From: Nyssa sinensis
Taxonomy: Eukaryota; Streptophyta; Magnoliopsida; Cornales; Nyssaceae
Length of the DNA: 64,000 bases
NCBI GenBank assembly: GCA_008638375.1
Contig: CM018043.1
Location: 42,190,651-42,254,650, forward strand
Reading direction: 5' to 3'
Below the pieces are notes generated by a model, which ran no database searches, had not been told where the DNA came from, and was given only the letters and a program-made list of their open reading frames with translations. Of this stretch, positions 1 to 11,459 are shown piece by piece (positions within the stretch are counted from its first letter, which is position 1; each line of letters opens with the position of its first letter). The position numbers were made by a program, and so were the translations under genes.

Positions 1-391
1 ATAGAGAAGGTAAGTAATATCTGACCTCTGCATGTAGTACACCCAACCATGTCACAATTCTTTCTATATGCACTTGTACTCTTAGTTGTTTATTATCGTA
101 TCAGATTCTCTATTATTCCACTTATGTGATATTTGTTTATCAGTGGAATAACTTAGCGATTATGTTGTATCTTGCTTATGAGTTCCTATATTTATTGATG
201 ATATTGTATCTTGATCATGAGTTCCTATACATTTGTAAAAAGAACTATTCTGTACACTTATTCGTAGGGCCAGGAGGGGCCAGATGTTGTTGTTATCGAC
301 AGCTTGGTAACATAGCTGTAAAAAGCTATAGTTATATTATGTTGCCTTGAACCAGTTATGATCCACATTCTCTTCTATGGAGAATAGCATG
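1..391 (+). mobile_element. Outer LTR, left fragment (continues at 29271)
   Basis: This is non-coding LTR sequence cut by the window edge. It aligns by eye with the LTR at about 42870-43205: both have a GAGGTAAGTA-like start, a 'gggcc..gagggccaga' block, an 'aaccagttatgat' block and a 'tagcatg' end. The homology stops at 391 and resumes at 29271, which shows that everything between is a later insertion. The short reading frame at 126-350 has no family resemblance. Confidence 0.75.
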
Positions 392-396
392 TTCTT

Positions 397-2556
397 TGTA
401 AAGATCTAAAAAAATAGGATAAATTTTTCGTTTTTGCCGGTAGGGCACTATTCATGCATAATTTGTTGGTAAGGCACTATATATGCATCATTTAGACATA
501 AGTCATGTTTAGAAGCATAACTTTAGTGTGTCATAGAATATAAATATGCTTATAATGTTATAATACACCTCTTGTGAGAATTTGAGCCTCATTGGAGATA
601 GTTTGAAAAATAGACCCGGAAAGGGCATCTCGAGTGGCCCCGGCCACAACCGCCAACAGACGAAAATAATTTTTTTAAAAAAATATCTTTCAAAATAATT
701 TTAAGAACTTTGGTTAAAACAGAATATCGAATTGAGGCATTGTGGGACGGATTGTAGTGTAACGGGGTCCCGCGACTCATTAAGGGCAAAAGGATCTTTT
801 CACCCCTTAGCCCCTTTAGTATAAATACAGATAGCCCTTGAGAGTTAAATTTCTCAGAATTGGTCTAAGAAAACATAGCGGGTCATGCTTGGAGAGAAAA
901 GGCGAGAAAAACTTAGGTTTTCCAACTTTCTACCTTCCAAAACTCATCTCTAGCCTTGGAATTTCACAAGGCTTCCTTCTAGGAAGTTGTTCTCCATCAT
1001 GAGGGCTAGATTCTTACCAATTGGTTTGACTGCACAACAAGCACAACTTTGTAGGGTTGAGAAAAATCTTTTTAGGTATGATATTTTGCTAAGTAAAGAA
1101 TAAAGTTAAGTTTAGGAGTGTTTTTATAAGTTGATTGTATGACTTACATGCTTATTTGTTGTTAGAAAACCACTTAGCATATAGTTACTTTGAAAACCTA
1201 GGGTTGGTACCTTGTGTACTTATGTATTCTTTGGGAATTTGGTAAAGTGATGAACATGTGGCATGAATATATGTATAATTCATTGCATTATAGCTTATAT
1301 TCATGTAGAAAAAATCTTGTAGTTTGAAAGTTATGTTTTGCTCAATATATTGGTATTTTGTGTACTTGTGTAATCTTTGAGAATTTGGTAAGGTTGTGGA
1401 CATGTAACATGATTATATGTATAATTGATTGGATTATATGCTATGTTCATGTAGACAAATTTTTCTGGTTTAAAAGTTATAGTTTGTTTTATGTTTGATG
1501 CATTATTTAAGGTACACTCCATAGATTGATAAATGCCTCATTGAAATTGCATAGAAAAATCAAGGCATCTTGGCATACTTGAATCTTTGGAAACATGGCG
1601 TGTGTTGAGCACTTCGGTGTTATGCATTATGAGGGTGTAGATCCTGTGGTGAAAAACCCAAAATCTGGCTAATAACAGTACTCCCATGCTGACGGGGGCG
1701 AACCGTGAAGCGAGACATGGGTGGGCATAGAGTTGCATGAGTGTGTCATGCATATTGCCATTGCATTGCATCATTGAATTCGAAGGGGATATAGCTTATA
1801 AATGTACACTTTGCACATGCCACGCCTTATCTTTGTTCTTTATATTAGCATTATGTCATACAAGCCATCGTGCTTACCCTATACGAGATTACATATTACA
1901 GATGAGACTCTTGGCACTTGAGACTTGATGAAGTCAGTGGAGCACGGAGGGGAAAATAGATTTCAAAGTTTATTTGGCCTAAGGGCTACATTTTGTATGT
2001 ATGGGCATAAACCCAAATAGCTTGTGTTTAATTTGGATAACGGTGGACTATAGGCCTTCGGCTATTTTGTAATGAAATGACTTAAACCCAAATGACAAAT
2101 AGAGTATATTTTGTTTAATGAGCATCACATGTATATGTTGGGAACAATGTAAGAAAAATGATCATGGTAAGGATCATATGCAAGTATGAATGTTGGCATA
2201 TGAGGAGTTAGGAAAGTAGGCGTTGAGCCTCGAACTTACTCGATAATGTAGGTGTATGTTCAATTTTTTAAAAACTTGTGGCCATCGAGTGAGGGTGGAT
2301 TGTGCATATGATTGTATATAAAATTGTTATAAAATATTAGGTAGAAAGTGCTTAGAAAACAAAGAAGACCATGTTAGAATTTTGTGGATTAAAAAGAGTT
2401 CTTAGGTGTGTAAAATGACTATATATAAGTGAAAAAAGTGCCAAAAAGTGGGGGTTAAAAATTTTGAGGAAGTAGGAAAAAAATTAAAAAAATCAACTTG
2501 TCCCACATTGGGAAAAAAATTCAGAAAAGGGAGAAAACAACTTGCACCAAATACAC
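397..2556 (+). mobile_element. Inserted LTR (solo-like), left part
   Basis: The segment begins TGTAAAG after TTCTT (392-396) and ends, after interruption by element A, with CGGGGCGTGACA at 29270 followed by ATCTT. That is a 4-of-5 match for a 5-bp target duplication. It is homologous in reverse orientation to the element E LTR at 61376-64000. Shared blocks lie around 1650-1740 (cgaaccgtgaagcgagacatgggtgg-like) and 1970-2020 (ggcctaagggc..gggcataaaccc). The 3' part is longer than in E, so it is a different subfamily or carries another insertion. No internal coding region was found, hence 'solo-like'. Confidence 0.65.
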
Positions 2557-4312
2557 TGTCACGACCCGAAACCCACCCTCTGCGGATTATCGGATCGCGA
2601 TCGCCACCCCGAGACCCGAAGGCCCCGAGACAAGGCTCACATCTGCAGCGGTATCGAATAGATGTGCTACACATGATTGTGGAAGCGTGAAAAACTTTTT
2701 TCTTTTCTTTTCTCATTTTAAATTATGCACATCCGTCCGATACTACTATTCCATACATAGCATACATGGTTACACATTCAGAGTATAACTAAAACTTAAA
2801 GACTTCATACATTAATATAATACATATTCGATTGCCTTGAGGGCTTATTACATACTCTTACATTGTCTACTAAAACAAAACGTACTACTAGTGTTCATAG
2901 GTTCTTCAAAAGAAACTACTTAACAAATCCTTCCAAAAACAGCTAGACTCATCGTTGTAGTCCTTAAGACCCTGTCTGCTGCATCACCTGAAAGGGGGGT
3001 CCGAACAAAGTCCGGGTAAGCTAATCTAAGCTTGTGAGCAATTCCAGTGTTTGTCATGGGGTTTTCAATTAGCAGTGGTTTTTAGTACATAAGAGTTGTA
3101 AAACATTCACTGCCAATTGCTTATACAATTTAGAATACAAAGTACATGCATTCTTAAAACAAATAGCTTTGAAACATTTAAAGTATTCAAGCTAAACTCG
3201 TACTTCGATAAATAGAGTATATAACTCAAAACATATGCATTTCAAATAACTTGGAAACATTTAAGATATCCAAGCAGAACTCGTACTTCATCAGATAAAT
3301 ATATAACTTAAATCACATCAATATGTATTTGAAAATGAGGGTAAAACCTACTTTCATTTCCAAAATCACTTGTCATCTTTTCTCTTTAATTAGGTGGAAT
3401 CTGTTTCGAACCAGACTCCCATTTTACTGCCAATACTGTCGATCTCATTTGCCTGGGGGATTAGATCCTGCTACCGGGCATTTACTGTTGAATCCCGAAG
3501 GATTTCAACCTTCATAGGGGGTGGTACTTAGTACCGTTTATCTTATAAAACATTTATCACATAACTTCTTCAATAGATACTTTCATGAGTATATTTAAAA
3601 CATGAATTGTATAATTTCTACAATAGGACTTCAAATACTTGTAACTATCAAATTCAGGATATTTAACATAATTTGGCATTTAAAACTTTAGACATGCTGA
3701 AATATGTTTAAGAAAACTATGATAAATACCAATCACTGAGCATGTCATATAGAGTTATAAAACAGTACAATTAAAAGTTGAATCATGTAAATACTGAATT
3801 TGAACTTCAAATACTTCATATCTTTGAACTTAAAACTTTTTCAAATCCATGGAGTTAAATTTCCAATTCAAACACAGGGTTACTCACCTTGATTCTTTAG
3901 GTTAGTGCTAAAAATGCGCTTTCCCACTTTCCTTGTAATTCCTAAGAACAATTCATAAACACCTCATCAACTTCACATTCATTGTAATATCATCTCGATA
4001 TTCCTTAACTTATGCTTAAATCGTATTAGATCCTAAAACGATTTCACAATTTCATAGGTACTTAATTTAACTCGTACTTGTAACCTATGACATAATTTAA
4101 CGTGTTAGAAATTGAATTTATTTCAATTTATACTCTTCTGGGAGTTCCATTAACTTTAATTTAAAGTTATTTATTTGACATGTTTACGTGTCGTGTCTTT
4201 TCGTATTTCGTTTCTCGTACTTGCCTTAGTATTAGTACTTTGGCATTACTCCAGTTCATAGTCATCTAACAGATTCTATTTATCAAATTTTATGTCTTTT
4301 TCTTTAGACATT

Positions 4313-4870
4313 TCTTTTTGGTCGTATAGACTCTACCATTGAGTCCGGAGTGTCGAAGAAAGTCTGTTTAGGCTTTCCTAACATTTAATTCGGACTGTTA
4401 TATGTAAAAGGACAAAATGGTCATTTATCGTTTTACGTGTCATATTTTTCTGTACTTCGTTTCATAATTTGGACTCCATTTTTGAGTCTGGGATGTCAAA
4501 GAAAGTCAATTTAGACCTTCTCTGATCTCATTTCGGCTTTAGGGGTACCACGGGTATTTTGGTCTTTTTACCCCTTTACGTGTTTTTATTTTTCGGGACT
4601 CCATTTCGTGTTGTGGACCTCACCATTGGACTCAGAAGGTCCAAGATAGTAAGATTACACTAATAACTTGTAAAGTTTGGGTCGGGGGTATTTTGGTCAT
4701 TTACCCCTTACGTATATTTATTTTTTCGGGCCCCGTCTCGTAAAACAGACCCTACCATTGATCTCAGAATGTCCAAAATAGTAAAATTACACTATTCATA
4801 TGTTAAATTTGGACTTCGTTTGCTCTATTTATGCCACAAGGGCAAAATAGTAATTTGACCTTATTTATTA
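4313..4870 (-). repeat. Four degenerate ~130-bp modules inside the LTR
   Basis: Four successive blocks repeat the same order of elements. First comes 'ttcgggactcc..tcgt', then 'ggac(t/c)..accattg..ctcagaatgtc(c/g)aa', then 'a(g/a)ag(t/a)..', then 'tttggac', then 'ggggtattttggtcatttacccctt'. They sit near 4313-4450, 4455-4590, 4591-4715 and 4725-4865. Similar modules occur in the LTRs of D (49200-49470) and E (62510-62900), and in reverse in the LTR at 40269 (42420-42720). Confidence 0.6.
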
Positions 4871-6194
4871 AATAATTAAATTTATTATTTAATTATTTAA
4901 TTATTTTTCCAGGGGTCTAAATGCATAAACTTTCCCTCAGTTGGGCCTCAGTATATTTTTCTAAAGCCTAGGGGTCAATCCGTAATAACCAAAAGTCTTG
5001 GTTTATTTTATTTTAATTAATTTAGAAAAACCAAAGGGTTCAGTTAAAATATAAGTGAACCGGTCTGGTTCAGTGGTAACCCAACCGGTCTATCCGGTTT
5101 ATTACATGTGGCTGACGTCATGATGACGTCAGCCCTAGGTCTCATTTAATTTAAACCGACACTCAAAACGGCGTCGTTGCATTTAATCGGTGGCAAGCCC
5201 AGAGGCTGCCACCTGTCCGAGTCGACCCAGCCCTATTTTAGAACCCGAGTTGACTCGTCTTCGTCTTCCCCACGAGAACCCACTGAAAACCCTAATTCCC
5301 GAATTCCTTTTTCTCCTATTTCGTGCAGTTTGGATCCATGGATCCTTACTGTTTTCGTTCTATTTTGCTCCTAAGGCATGAAGGACCAATTTGGCATTCG
5401 TTTTAGAGTTCAAGATGAACTCTTTGTTTCGGTTTGAGAGGTGATAATCCGAACTGTTAGTTCGGTCGTATAGGTTCATTTCTTGATGGTTTTTCATGAT
5501 CTTTGGCTTGTTATGATCCCCTCTTCATGGGGATCCAGTTTTCATTCCTTAGTGTTGATTTAAACTAAGTTTTAAAGGGTTGGGTTGTAAGACCCGTAAC
5601 CTGCAAGTCACCATAGGGGGTCCATTTCTTGAGCTTTATGGTCGCGGGTGTAGGCTTTTAAAACTCTCTTGGAGCCTAGTTGAGGTTCCAATAACCCAAA
5701 CATGATTTAATCATCACGGTTTCAGACCTGCTTGAGCAAGGTCCATCCATGGCCGTAGCTTATGGGTCTTGTAATCTTAGGTGTCTTTAAGCTTAAATTT
5801 CATGCTTGGTATGATTAGAATGTGTTCTAAACATCATATTTATAAAATGAAAGCTTTAAATCAGTTTATACTTAGAGAAATTCTAGAAAGAGAATTTAAA
5901 AAGTTTTGGTGGGTTTACCTTTCACCACTGATTTCTCTTTCTTTCTTGCTCTAAAACCCTTCTTCTTTACTCCTCAGGTTCCCTTCCTTTGGTTTCTTTC
6001 GTGAGAGAACAACATGCTTTGCATGTTTTGGGTTTGTCTTATAAAGGAAGAAATCGACCTCTCTCTCTCTCCTCATTTTCTCTCTCTACTGTTCTCTTTT
6101 TCTTCTTTCTGATTGTAGCCCTACACTAGCCCTCACTTCTCATAAATTTTGTTTTTTCTCTTTTCCACTTTACATTAAATTTTTGTAAGATATT

Positions 6195-6425
6195 TCATAT
6201 ATATATATATATATACATATAATATAATACACACACTTTCATGTGAAGAAACACACACTAGCCGACACACACACACACTGCACTATTCACACACTGTTCA
6301 CATGTATATACATTATATATATAGATATTCTTCCTTGTATACATGTATTTATATATATACATATTTATACACATTTTATAATATACACACACAATACACC
6401 ATAATGTGTGTATATGTGTGCTTAT
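6195..6425. repeat. AT and CA microsatellites in A LTR
   Basis: Runs of (AT)n, (CA)n and TATATAC-like simple sequence are seen here. The equivalent block recurs in the other A-family LTR copies at 27050-27290 and 27950-28175. Confidence 0.85.
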
Positions 6426-6585
6426 TTATATTTAATTTTAACAATTAAATATATTCCAATATCATACATTAATTAATTATTTAATTAATCAATTTTCCTC
6501 TTTAGTGTAAATACCTTTACACAACTTTTTCCATTGCCTCGTAATGCGTGCCATATGACCCGGTATCCCGGGTCGGGATATTACA

Positions 6586-6600
6586 TTCTTCCCTACTTAA
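6586..6600 (-). other. Polypurine tract of element A
   Basis: On the minus strand, AAGTAGGGAAGAA directly abuts the TG of the 3' LTR. This is the expected position for the plus-strand primer and fixes the element's orientation as minus. Confidence 0.85.
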
Positions 6601-6752
6601 AAGAGTTTTGTCCCCAAAACTCGATTGTTCCTAATCCCTAAAGGTTAGAAAGCTTCCCAATTAAGATCACATCGTTCTTCACATTAATATGTCTAGGGTT
6701 TAAATTTAAACAATAAGCATAGATTTACAGAAATTAAATATTGATCGTGTAC

Positions 6753-7479
6753 CTAATCATCCTTAGAGGTTTGAGCTGCATCTCCATGTATGTTGTAGAC
6801 TCGACCGTACCTCATAGGCTCCTTGCCTCCTCCTGTTTTTCCAGCTGTGGCGACAGGTGCATGTGGTGTAGCTGATGAAGCCACAGCAGTAGGTTCCTTT
6901 GCAGTGGAACTCCAGTTTGGGCAATCCTTAATGACATGCCCAGTCTGACCACATTTGTAACAGCCTCCAGTGTCGCACCAACAGGGTGCTTGATGCCTCT
7001 TTTTACAGGTAGGGCATACTGGAACCTCTTTTGACTTTTTGCTAACATCTCCCTTCTTGTTAATAGAGTTCTCACTTTTATCCCTGGCTTTCGTTTTCTT
7101 CATTGCTTGGGGACTCAGGCTAATCTTGTTCTTGTCTTTCTTTTGAGACAAGGTAATTCCAACCCTTTCAAAGATTTTGGCACGCTCCACCACTCCGTTG
7201 TATGTAGGGAGTTCAAATGGTTCAAGTCGATACTTGATGCCATCCCTCAGGCCACATTCAAATTTTCGGGCTTTTAGATCTTCAGTTTGAACCATATGGG
7301 GTGCGAATCTAGCCAATTGCATGAACTTGGTCTCATATTCGGCCACGGTCATGGTTCCTTGGGTTAAAAGCGCGAATTCTGCTATCTTTTGATTTTTTTG
7401 TGACCTGGGTAAATACTTATCGAAAAACACTTCTAAAAATCTTACCCATGTCATAGGCGGCTCTCGTTCTTTTTCCAAC
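6753..7479 (-). pseudogene. gag: Element A Gag, C-terminal part (nucleocapsid), split by B
   Basis: This is the downstream part of a Ty3/gypsy Gag. It carries the retrotransposon-gag core (residues like [29 protein letters not shown]) and one zinc knuckle of CX2CX4HX4C type at 6921-6962 (CYKCGQTGHVIKDC). A basic, Lys-rich stretch lies before it. The frame upstream of 7480 belongs to antisense LTR of element B and is not Gag; true Gag resumes at 19367. The two halves are in the same frame once B and one CCAAC copy are removed, giving about 368 codons. The stop at 6753 lies only ~170 bp from the 3' LTR, so there is no room for pol. Gag packages the RNA in a virus-like particle. Alone it cannot reverse transcribe, so this element would need enzymes from a relative. 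Confidence 0.88.
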
Positions 7480-8114
7480 TGATGCTGCACTTTTTGACTC
7501 GTAACATGTGAGGGCTCCGTGACCTGTAGAACACTCAGAAAGATGATCAGAGGACCACCGGATTGGCTTCGGCGGTAGCCGCTCCGATGCTTAAGTAAGT
7601 AAGGGAATTGAAAGACTGTATTGAAAGCCAAAGAATGAGCATCCAGAATAAGGCGTACCTTTAGGGTTTAATTTATAGGCCGTGGCTTTCCTCAGTTGGT
7701 GAGGATTTGATGCCATGAATATAGGGATTTGATCACCGGAGATTGTAGTTACCCTGCATAGAGATAACCATAGAAGCCATGAATATAGGGATTTGATCCC
7801 TGGAGATTGCGGCTACCTTGCATAGAGATAACCATAGATGGTAGTTTCCTTGTTGAAGACTGCTTCCTTGTTGAATACCGCTTCCTTATTCCTTGCTCGG
7901 CATCCGCTAAAGTGGTGACGAGTTCTGTAGTATTGGTCTGAACCCTATGACCTTGTTCTGGATATATACGTTCGGCCACTTCCGACCTTGTATGATGATC
8001 TGAATGCTTGAGTTTTTCCTTATTGGTTGAATGAGAATCATGTTGGCTGAGCGTAGGTCGGATTGCGGTTACACGTGTCAAGTGTTGATTGGCCTGTTCT
8101 TTTATGGTATATCA
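7480..8114 (-). mobile_element. Element B 3' LTR (635 bp)
   Basis: On the minus strand it starts TGATATACCATAA (ending at 8114) and ends GCAGCATCA (7480). It is the same length as the partner at 18728-19362 and differs by few bases. It contains an internal near-duplicate ('catgaatatagggatttgatc..ggagattg..agataaccatag') at about 7715-7840. Confidence 0.95.
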
Positions 8115-8130
8115 GTTACTCCCCCCCAAG
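8115..8130 (-). other. Polypurine tract of element B
   Basis: On the minus strand, CTTGGGGGGGAGTAAC runs straight into the LTR TG. A G-rich primer of this kind is expected at this point. Confidence 0.8.
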
Positions 8131-8346
8131 TCCTAGTTCAATGCCAGCAAGTAACTAGGGCTAAGCTTTTTTCGAAGAGTCATGTGTCTTGTCCGTTCGC
8201 CTTCCAAGGCTTTTATTGCGCAGCCGGAGATTAGGTCTTTTCAAGGTCATCATTGTACTGGGCTGATAGTAGGGTTTCTCGAAATCATCATTGTCCCGAA
8301 CTGTCATGGCGCTTGGGATTGGTGGGTCCCTTCCGATACTGTGCTT

Positions 8347-8354
8347 TATAAATA
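8347..8354 (+). promoter_or_regulatory. TATA box for antisense gene in B
   Basis: TATAAATA lies on the plus strand, 171 bp upstream of the ATG at 8525. It is opposite in direction to the retrotransposon transcript. The spacing would leave a ~140-nt leader. The stretch 8131-8346 has no other feature I can name. Confidence 0.55.
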
Positions 8355-8524
8355 CAGGACGAGAATTTGGACTGACCTTTCCCCCGTCATTTTCACTGCG
8401 CTAGGAGATTTCGTTCGCCATTGTTGGTTCGTGTGACCTTGAAGAGTACTGTTTCCCTGAGTTAGAACAGGTTCGACTGATTTTTTCCTCTTATCTTGCT
8501 TCTTTCTTCTTAAGTCTGGAAATA

Positions 8525-10443
8525 ATGTCTGCTCTTCCTGAATCCCCAACTGTGAATGAAGGAGTGGGAAATCCTCCTGAGATGGCTATACCGTATTCTG
8601 TGGAAGATGTGGGTAATCCTGCTCCCGAAGTTAATGGGGAGATGCCTGCTGATCCTCCCACTAGTCCTGGAGTTAGGATAGTTGATGCTTTTGAGGAGCC
8701 CCGAGACAGGGCTGGGGAGACCTCTGATAGGTCTTCCCGTAGAGAAGAGGGTGAGAGTGCTGTCACTCGGAGCCTTCTGGATGAATGGAAGGTGAAATTT
8801 AATTTTCCCACGAATGTGACCTGCAGAGCGCCAGGCCCCATGGATCGTCCCCATAATGTTGAAGCCGGGGAGATTTGTGTTTACCTTGCCTGGTTTGAAA
8901 TGGGCTTGAGGCTCCCATTACCGGATTTAGTCAGGCAATTCTTTTGTTGGTTTAAGCTCTGTCCTGCCGACCTGAATCTCAATAGTTGGCGGCACCTTTT
9001 AGGGTTTGTGGTGTTGGGACACTTGAACAAGGTGGATGTGTCTCTGGACTTGATCCGTAGTAATATGGATCTGAAGTTCAAGCAGGCGGAGGGCCTTTTC
9101 TATATGTCTTTTGAGAAGGGGTTTCGACCCCTGACCTCTGTTCCTACTTCCAATAAGACGTGGAAGAAGTGGTACTTCTTTGTTGGAGGAGGATGGGAGC
9201 ATGAAGGCTTTCAGAAAGGAGAGGCCTCGTCGTTCCCTCGTGTTACGGGTCATAGGGGTGAGGCTTATTCTTTTAGACTCTCCTTTAGCCTTGCTATGCC
9301 TTCCGAACTGATAAGCTGACATGTCTTTCCTTACTTGTGTGCAGATAAGCGTGTTTGGAAGAGGCCCGACTTTACTGAAGCACTGCGGGATCAGTACCGA
9401 GCATTGCTTTCGACTTCTAACCGGGCTCATTCCGTCATTATTACCCCAGCGAACTTGATGGCTGCCCGTAAGGCAGAGCTTAAGAAGAGGTTGATGTCGA
9501 GATGGGCTGTGCCGGATGCCCCAGTGGCGGGGGAGTCTTCCTCCCGAGCTGAGCCTGATGCCCCTCTTGAAGTAAAGAGGAGGAGGTTGATTTCTGGCTC
9601 TCTTGAGCCGGCTCCTGCCGAGGCTGAACAGGAGGCTGAACCTACCGTCCCTGCTTCGGCTGCTCCTCCTGTTTCTTCTGTTCCGAGCAGGAGGGCTAGG
9701 AAGGGGAAGGCACCTGCTGCATCGTCCGAGCCGTTTAATGAGCCGGACTATCAGATCGCCAAGAGGGCGTTTGATCAAATATGGGCTCATGGCCCGCATC
9801 GGTACAGAGGGGATGACCCTTCCAAATTGATGACTGAGATGATGAATCTCCAGATGAAGGTAGCTTCTGAAGCTTTTTCTTAACTTTTCCGCCTGTCTGT
9901 TCGTTCATTCTAACTTGTCTGTCTTGCTTTTACGCAGAGTATGCATAGTTTGGCTGCTCTGATGGTGACCCCCATGGGCCTTGAGGAGGCCGAGAAGCTG
10001 CGGGCCGAAGTGGAGCAGATGAGGGTGGAGCTTGGGACAGCCCAATCCAAAATCCAGAGCATTAAGAGGATCTGAAGGAAGCTACCACCAACCTTACCGT
10101 GGCAGAGTCTGAGAGGGACATAAACGCTCGGAAGGTTGCGGGTCTCGAGGCGGAGTTGGTTAATCTCCGGAGTTCCTTCGATCAGAAGGTTCAGGAGGCT
10201 ACTGATCATGCCCAGGCTGAGACTGAGATGATATTGAAAGATGAAGTTGACCAAATGGGTGATGAGCTGATCCTGTTTGGTTTTGAAAGCTTCCGAACTA
10301 GATTCCAGGTTCAATTCCCGAGCTTCCACGTTTCATCAATTGCTCCCCCTGAACCTGCCTCGTCTCATCCTGATCCGGATAAAACGGCTGGGGCCCGTGC
10401 CCTTAACTTAGATGAGGACGCAGGCCCTTCTGGGAAGTCTTGA
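8525..10443 (+). CDS. Antisense ORF of Tat element, Transposase_28-like protein with coiled-coil tail (spliced, one frameshift)
   Basis: The first exon (ATG 8525, open to 9319) has a Pro/Glu-rich N-terminus of about 90 residues. A conserved globular stretch follows (VYLAWFEMGLRLPLPDLV; then LNSWRHLLGF, LFYMSFEKGF, KKWYFFVGGGWE). I recognise this as the family described as 'putative gypsy type transposon' (PF04195 type), common on the strand opposite to pol in Tat elements. An acceptor TTGTGTGCAG ends at 9344; its donor is uncertain (candidates near 9249 or 9259 do not both keep frame). Exon 2 (9345-9859) holds basic clusters (KRRR, SRRARKGK) that could be nuclear signals. A 78-bp intron follows (9860-9937). 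Exon 3 begins SMHSLAALM and is predicted coiled coil (heptads such as EEAEKLRAEVEQM). A one-base shift near 10065 moves the frame; coding then continues in the frame that ends at 10443. Function is unknown. Confidence 0.72.
9860..9937 (+). other. Predicted intron in the antisense gene (78 bp)
   Basis: Donor AAG|GTAGCT and acceptor TTTTACGCAG|AG, with a pyrimidine-rich run before the acceptor. Removing it joins two open frames in phase 0 and bypasses the stop at 9881-9883. This shows splicing only by sequence logic; no transcript evidence is available here. Confidence 0.6.
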
Positions 10444-10509
10444 GGCCCCATGGGTCTTTATCCCCTTTTTGTTTTTGCTTTCTGATGTAATGGTCGTATA
10501 CTTCCAATC

Positions 10510-10515
10510 AATAAA
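10510..10515 (+). terminator. Poly(A) signal after the antisense gene
   Basis: AATAAA sits 67 bp after the stop at 10443, within 'caatcaataaaattattttt'. The same extended motif follows the second unit at 11770. Confidence 0.55.
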
Positions 10516-11061
10516 ATTATTTTTCCTTCAAATTCTTCTTGTGTTCTTCCCTTCTGTGTAAGTATGGCTGCTCTAGGTCTTTTGCATGCTTATTATAATA
10601 AGACAAGAAAGTAAATATGATCGGATAGATAGGGTCTGATAGAGTAGGATTAAACCCTTGTAGATCTCTTCTGAATCAAGAGCTTGTGAAGACAACTAGG
10701 CAGCTCTGTACTTGTTGTTATGATGCTTGGTATGCTGAGTACTCGGATCGGGATATATCCGAATTGTTTGAGTTTTGAGATATGACCTGGCTTGTCATAA
10801 AAATAGTCAAGATTGAAATATCTGAATTTTGAATAGGGAGTCTATATAACTTAGACTTTGTTCCCCTTTCTGTTTTTTGTGGGCGCTTCAGTGCCGGACT
10901 GTGGTCTCTGTTTAGAGGGCTCCGTACCCTGTCCCTTGGTATATCGAAGCGGCACATTTAATGCGCCATTTATTTATTCGACCGTCGTTTAGGATTTCGA
11001 GGCCGCTCTCTTTTTCACCGTTGTGACGGTTCAGTTGGGCGTCTTTTGGACTTCAAGGGTC
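10516..11061 (+). other. Spacer between the two antisense units
   Basis: No convincing coding sequence is seen. Near 10960-11060 a short GC-richer stretch (gcgccatttatttattcgaccg, ttgtgacggttcagttgggcg) precedes the second TATA box and may be promoter. Confidence 0.4.
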
Positions 11062-11069
11062 TATATAAA
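11062..11069 (+). promoter_or_regulatory. TATA box of second antisense unit
   Basis: TATATAAA on the plus strand follows a 'tcaagggtc' context. The resulting unit would run to the AATAAA at 11770, about 700 bp. Confidence 0.45.
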
Positions 11070-11459
11070 TGGGGATGAAGGCATATTGTTGCGTTCATCT
11101 TTTCGATTTCAAATTGTTCCCTTGTGAGAAAGGCCTCATATGCTGCCGGAGTTTTGCCATTTGCCCGGAGATGATGGGTGATTCTTTGACTAAGTTAGGA
11201 GTGATTAAACTGTGGCCGAGAGTTAACCTTCCCCTTTTTTCAGTCTCCAAGGAATGATTGAAGGAAATACAAGTCTTCTTGTTTCCTCTGGCATTCGGTC
11301 GAGATTCCTCCGATTGGTGGTGTTCCTTCCTTGATTCAACCGAGGCCTGGAGCGTCGGTGATGTAGACGCAAGTGGGGTGCCTCCTCTTCTTCGTGCCTC
11401 GCCTCAATCTGGCTGGCGTGAAACAGACGGTGTGAAGAAGAAGATTGAAGGCCCCCTGA

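Larger units (their letters stand above)
2557..6585 (-). mobile_element. Element A, 3' LTR (about 4.03 kb)
   Basis: On the minus strand it runs from TGTAATATCCCGACCC (ending at 6585) to GGGTCGTGACA (2557), with TG..CA ends. It is nearly the same sequence as the copy starting at 20289. The left flank is TACAC (2552-2556). The same five bases recur at 28759-28763, beyond the TRIM. Inside are a fourfold degenerate repeat (about 4313-4870), a CT-rich tract (about 6055-6110) and AT/CA microsatellites (about 6195-6420). Small reading frames in it (3323, 5177, 5190) recur only because the LTR recurs. Confidence 0.92.

Noticed and set aside
7480..7631. N-terminal extension of the Gag frame
   Set aside because: It is antisense LTR of element B. 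The same residues occur at 18730-18879 in the other LTR. The real Gag begins again across the CCAAC junction.
8999..9799. 266-residue minus-strand frame opposite the antisense gene
   Set aside because: Low-complexity Arg/Ser/Leu-rich shadow of the plus-strand gene. It has no retrotransposon motif and would lie downstream of pol without a plausible start.
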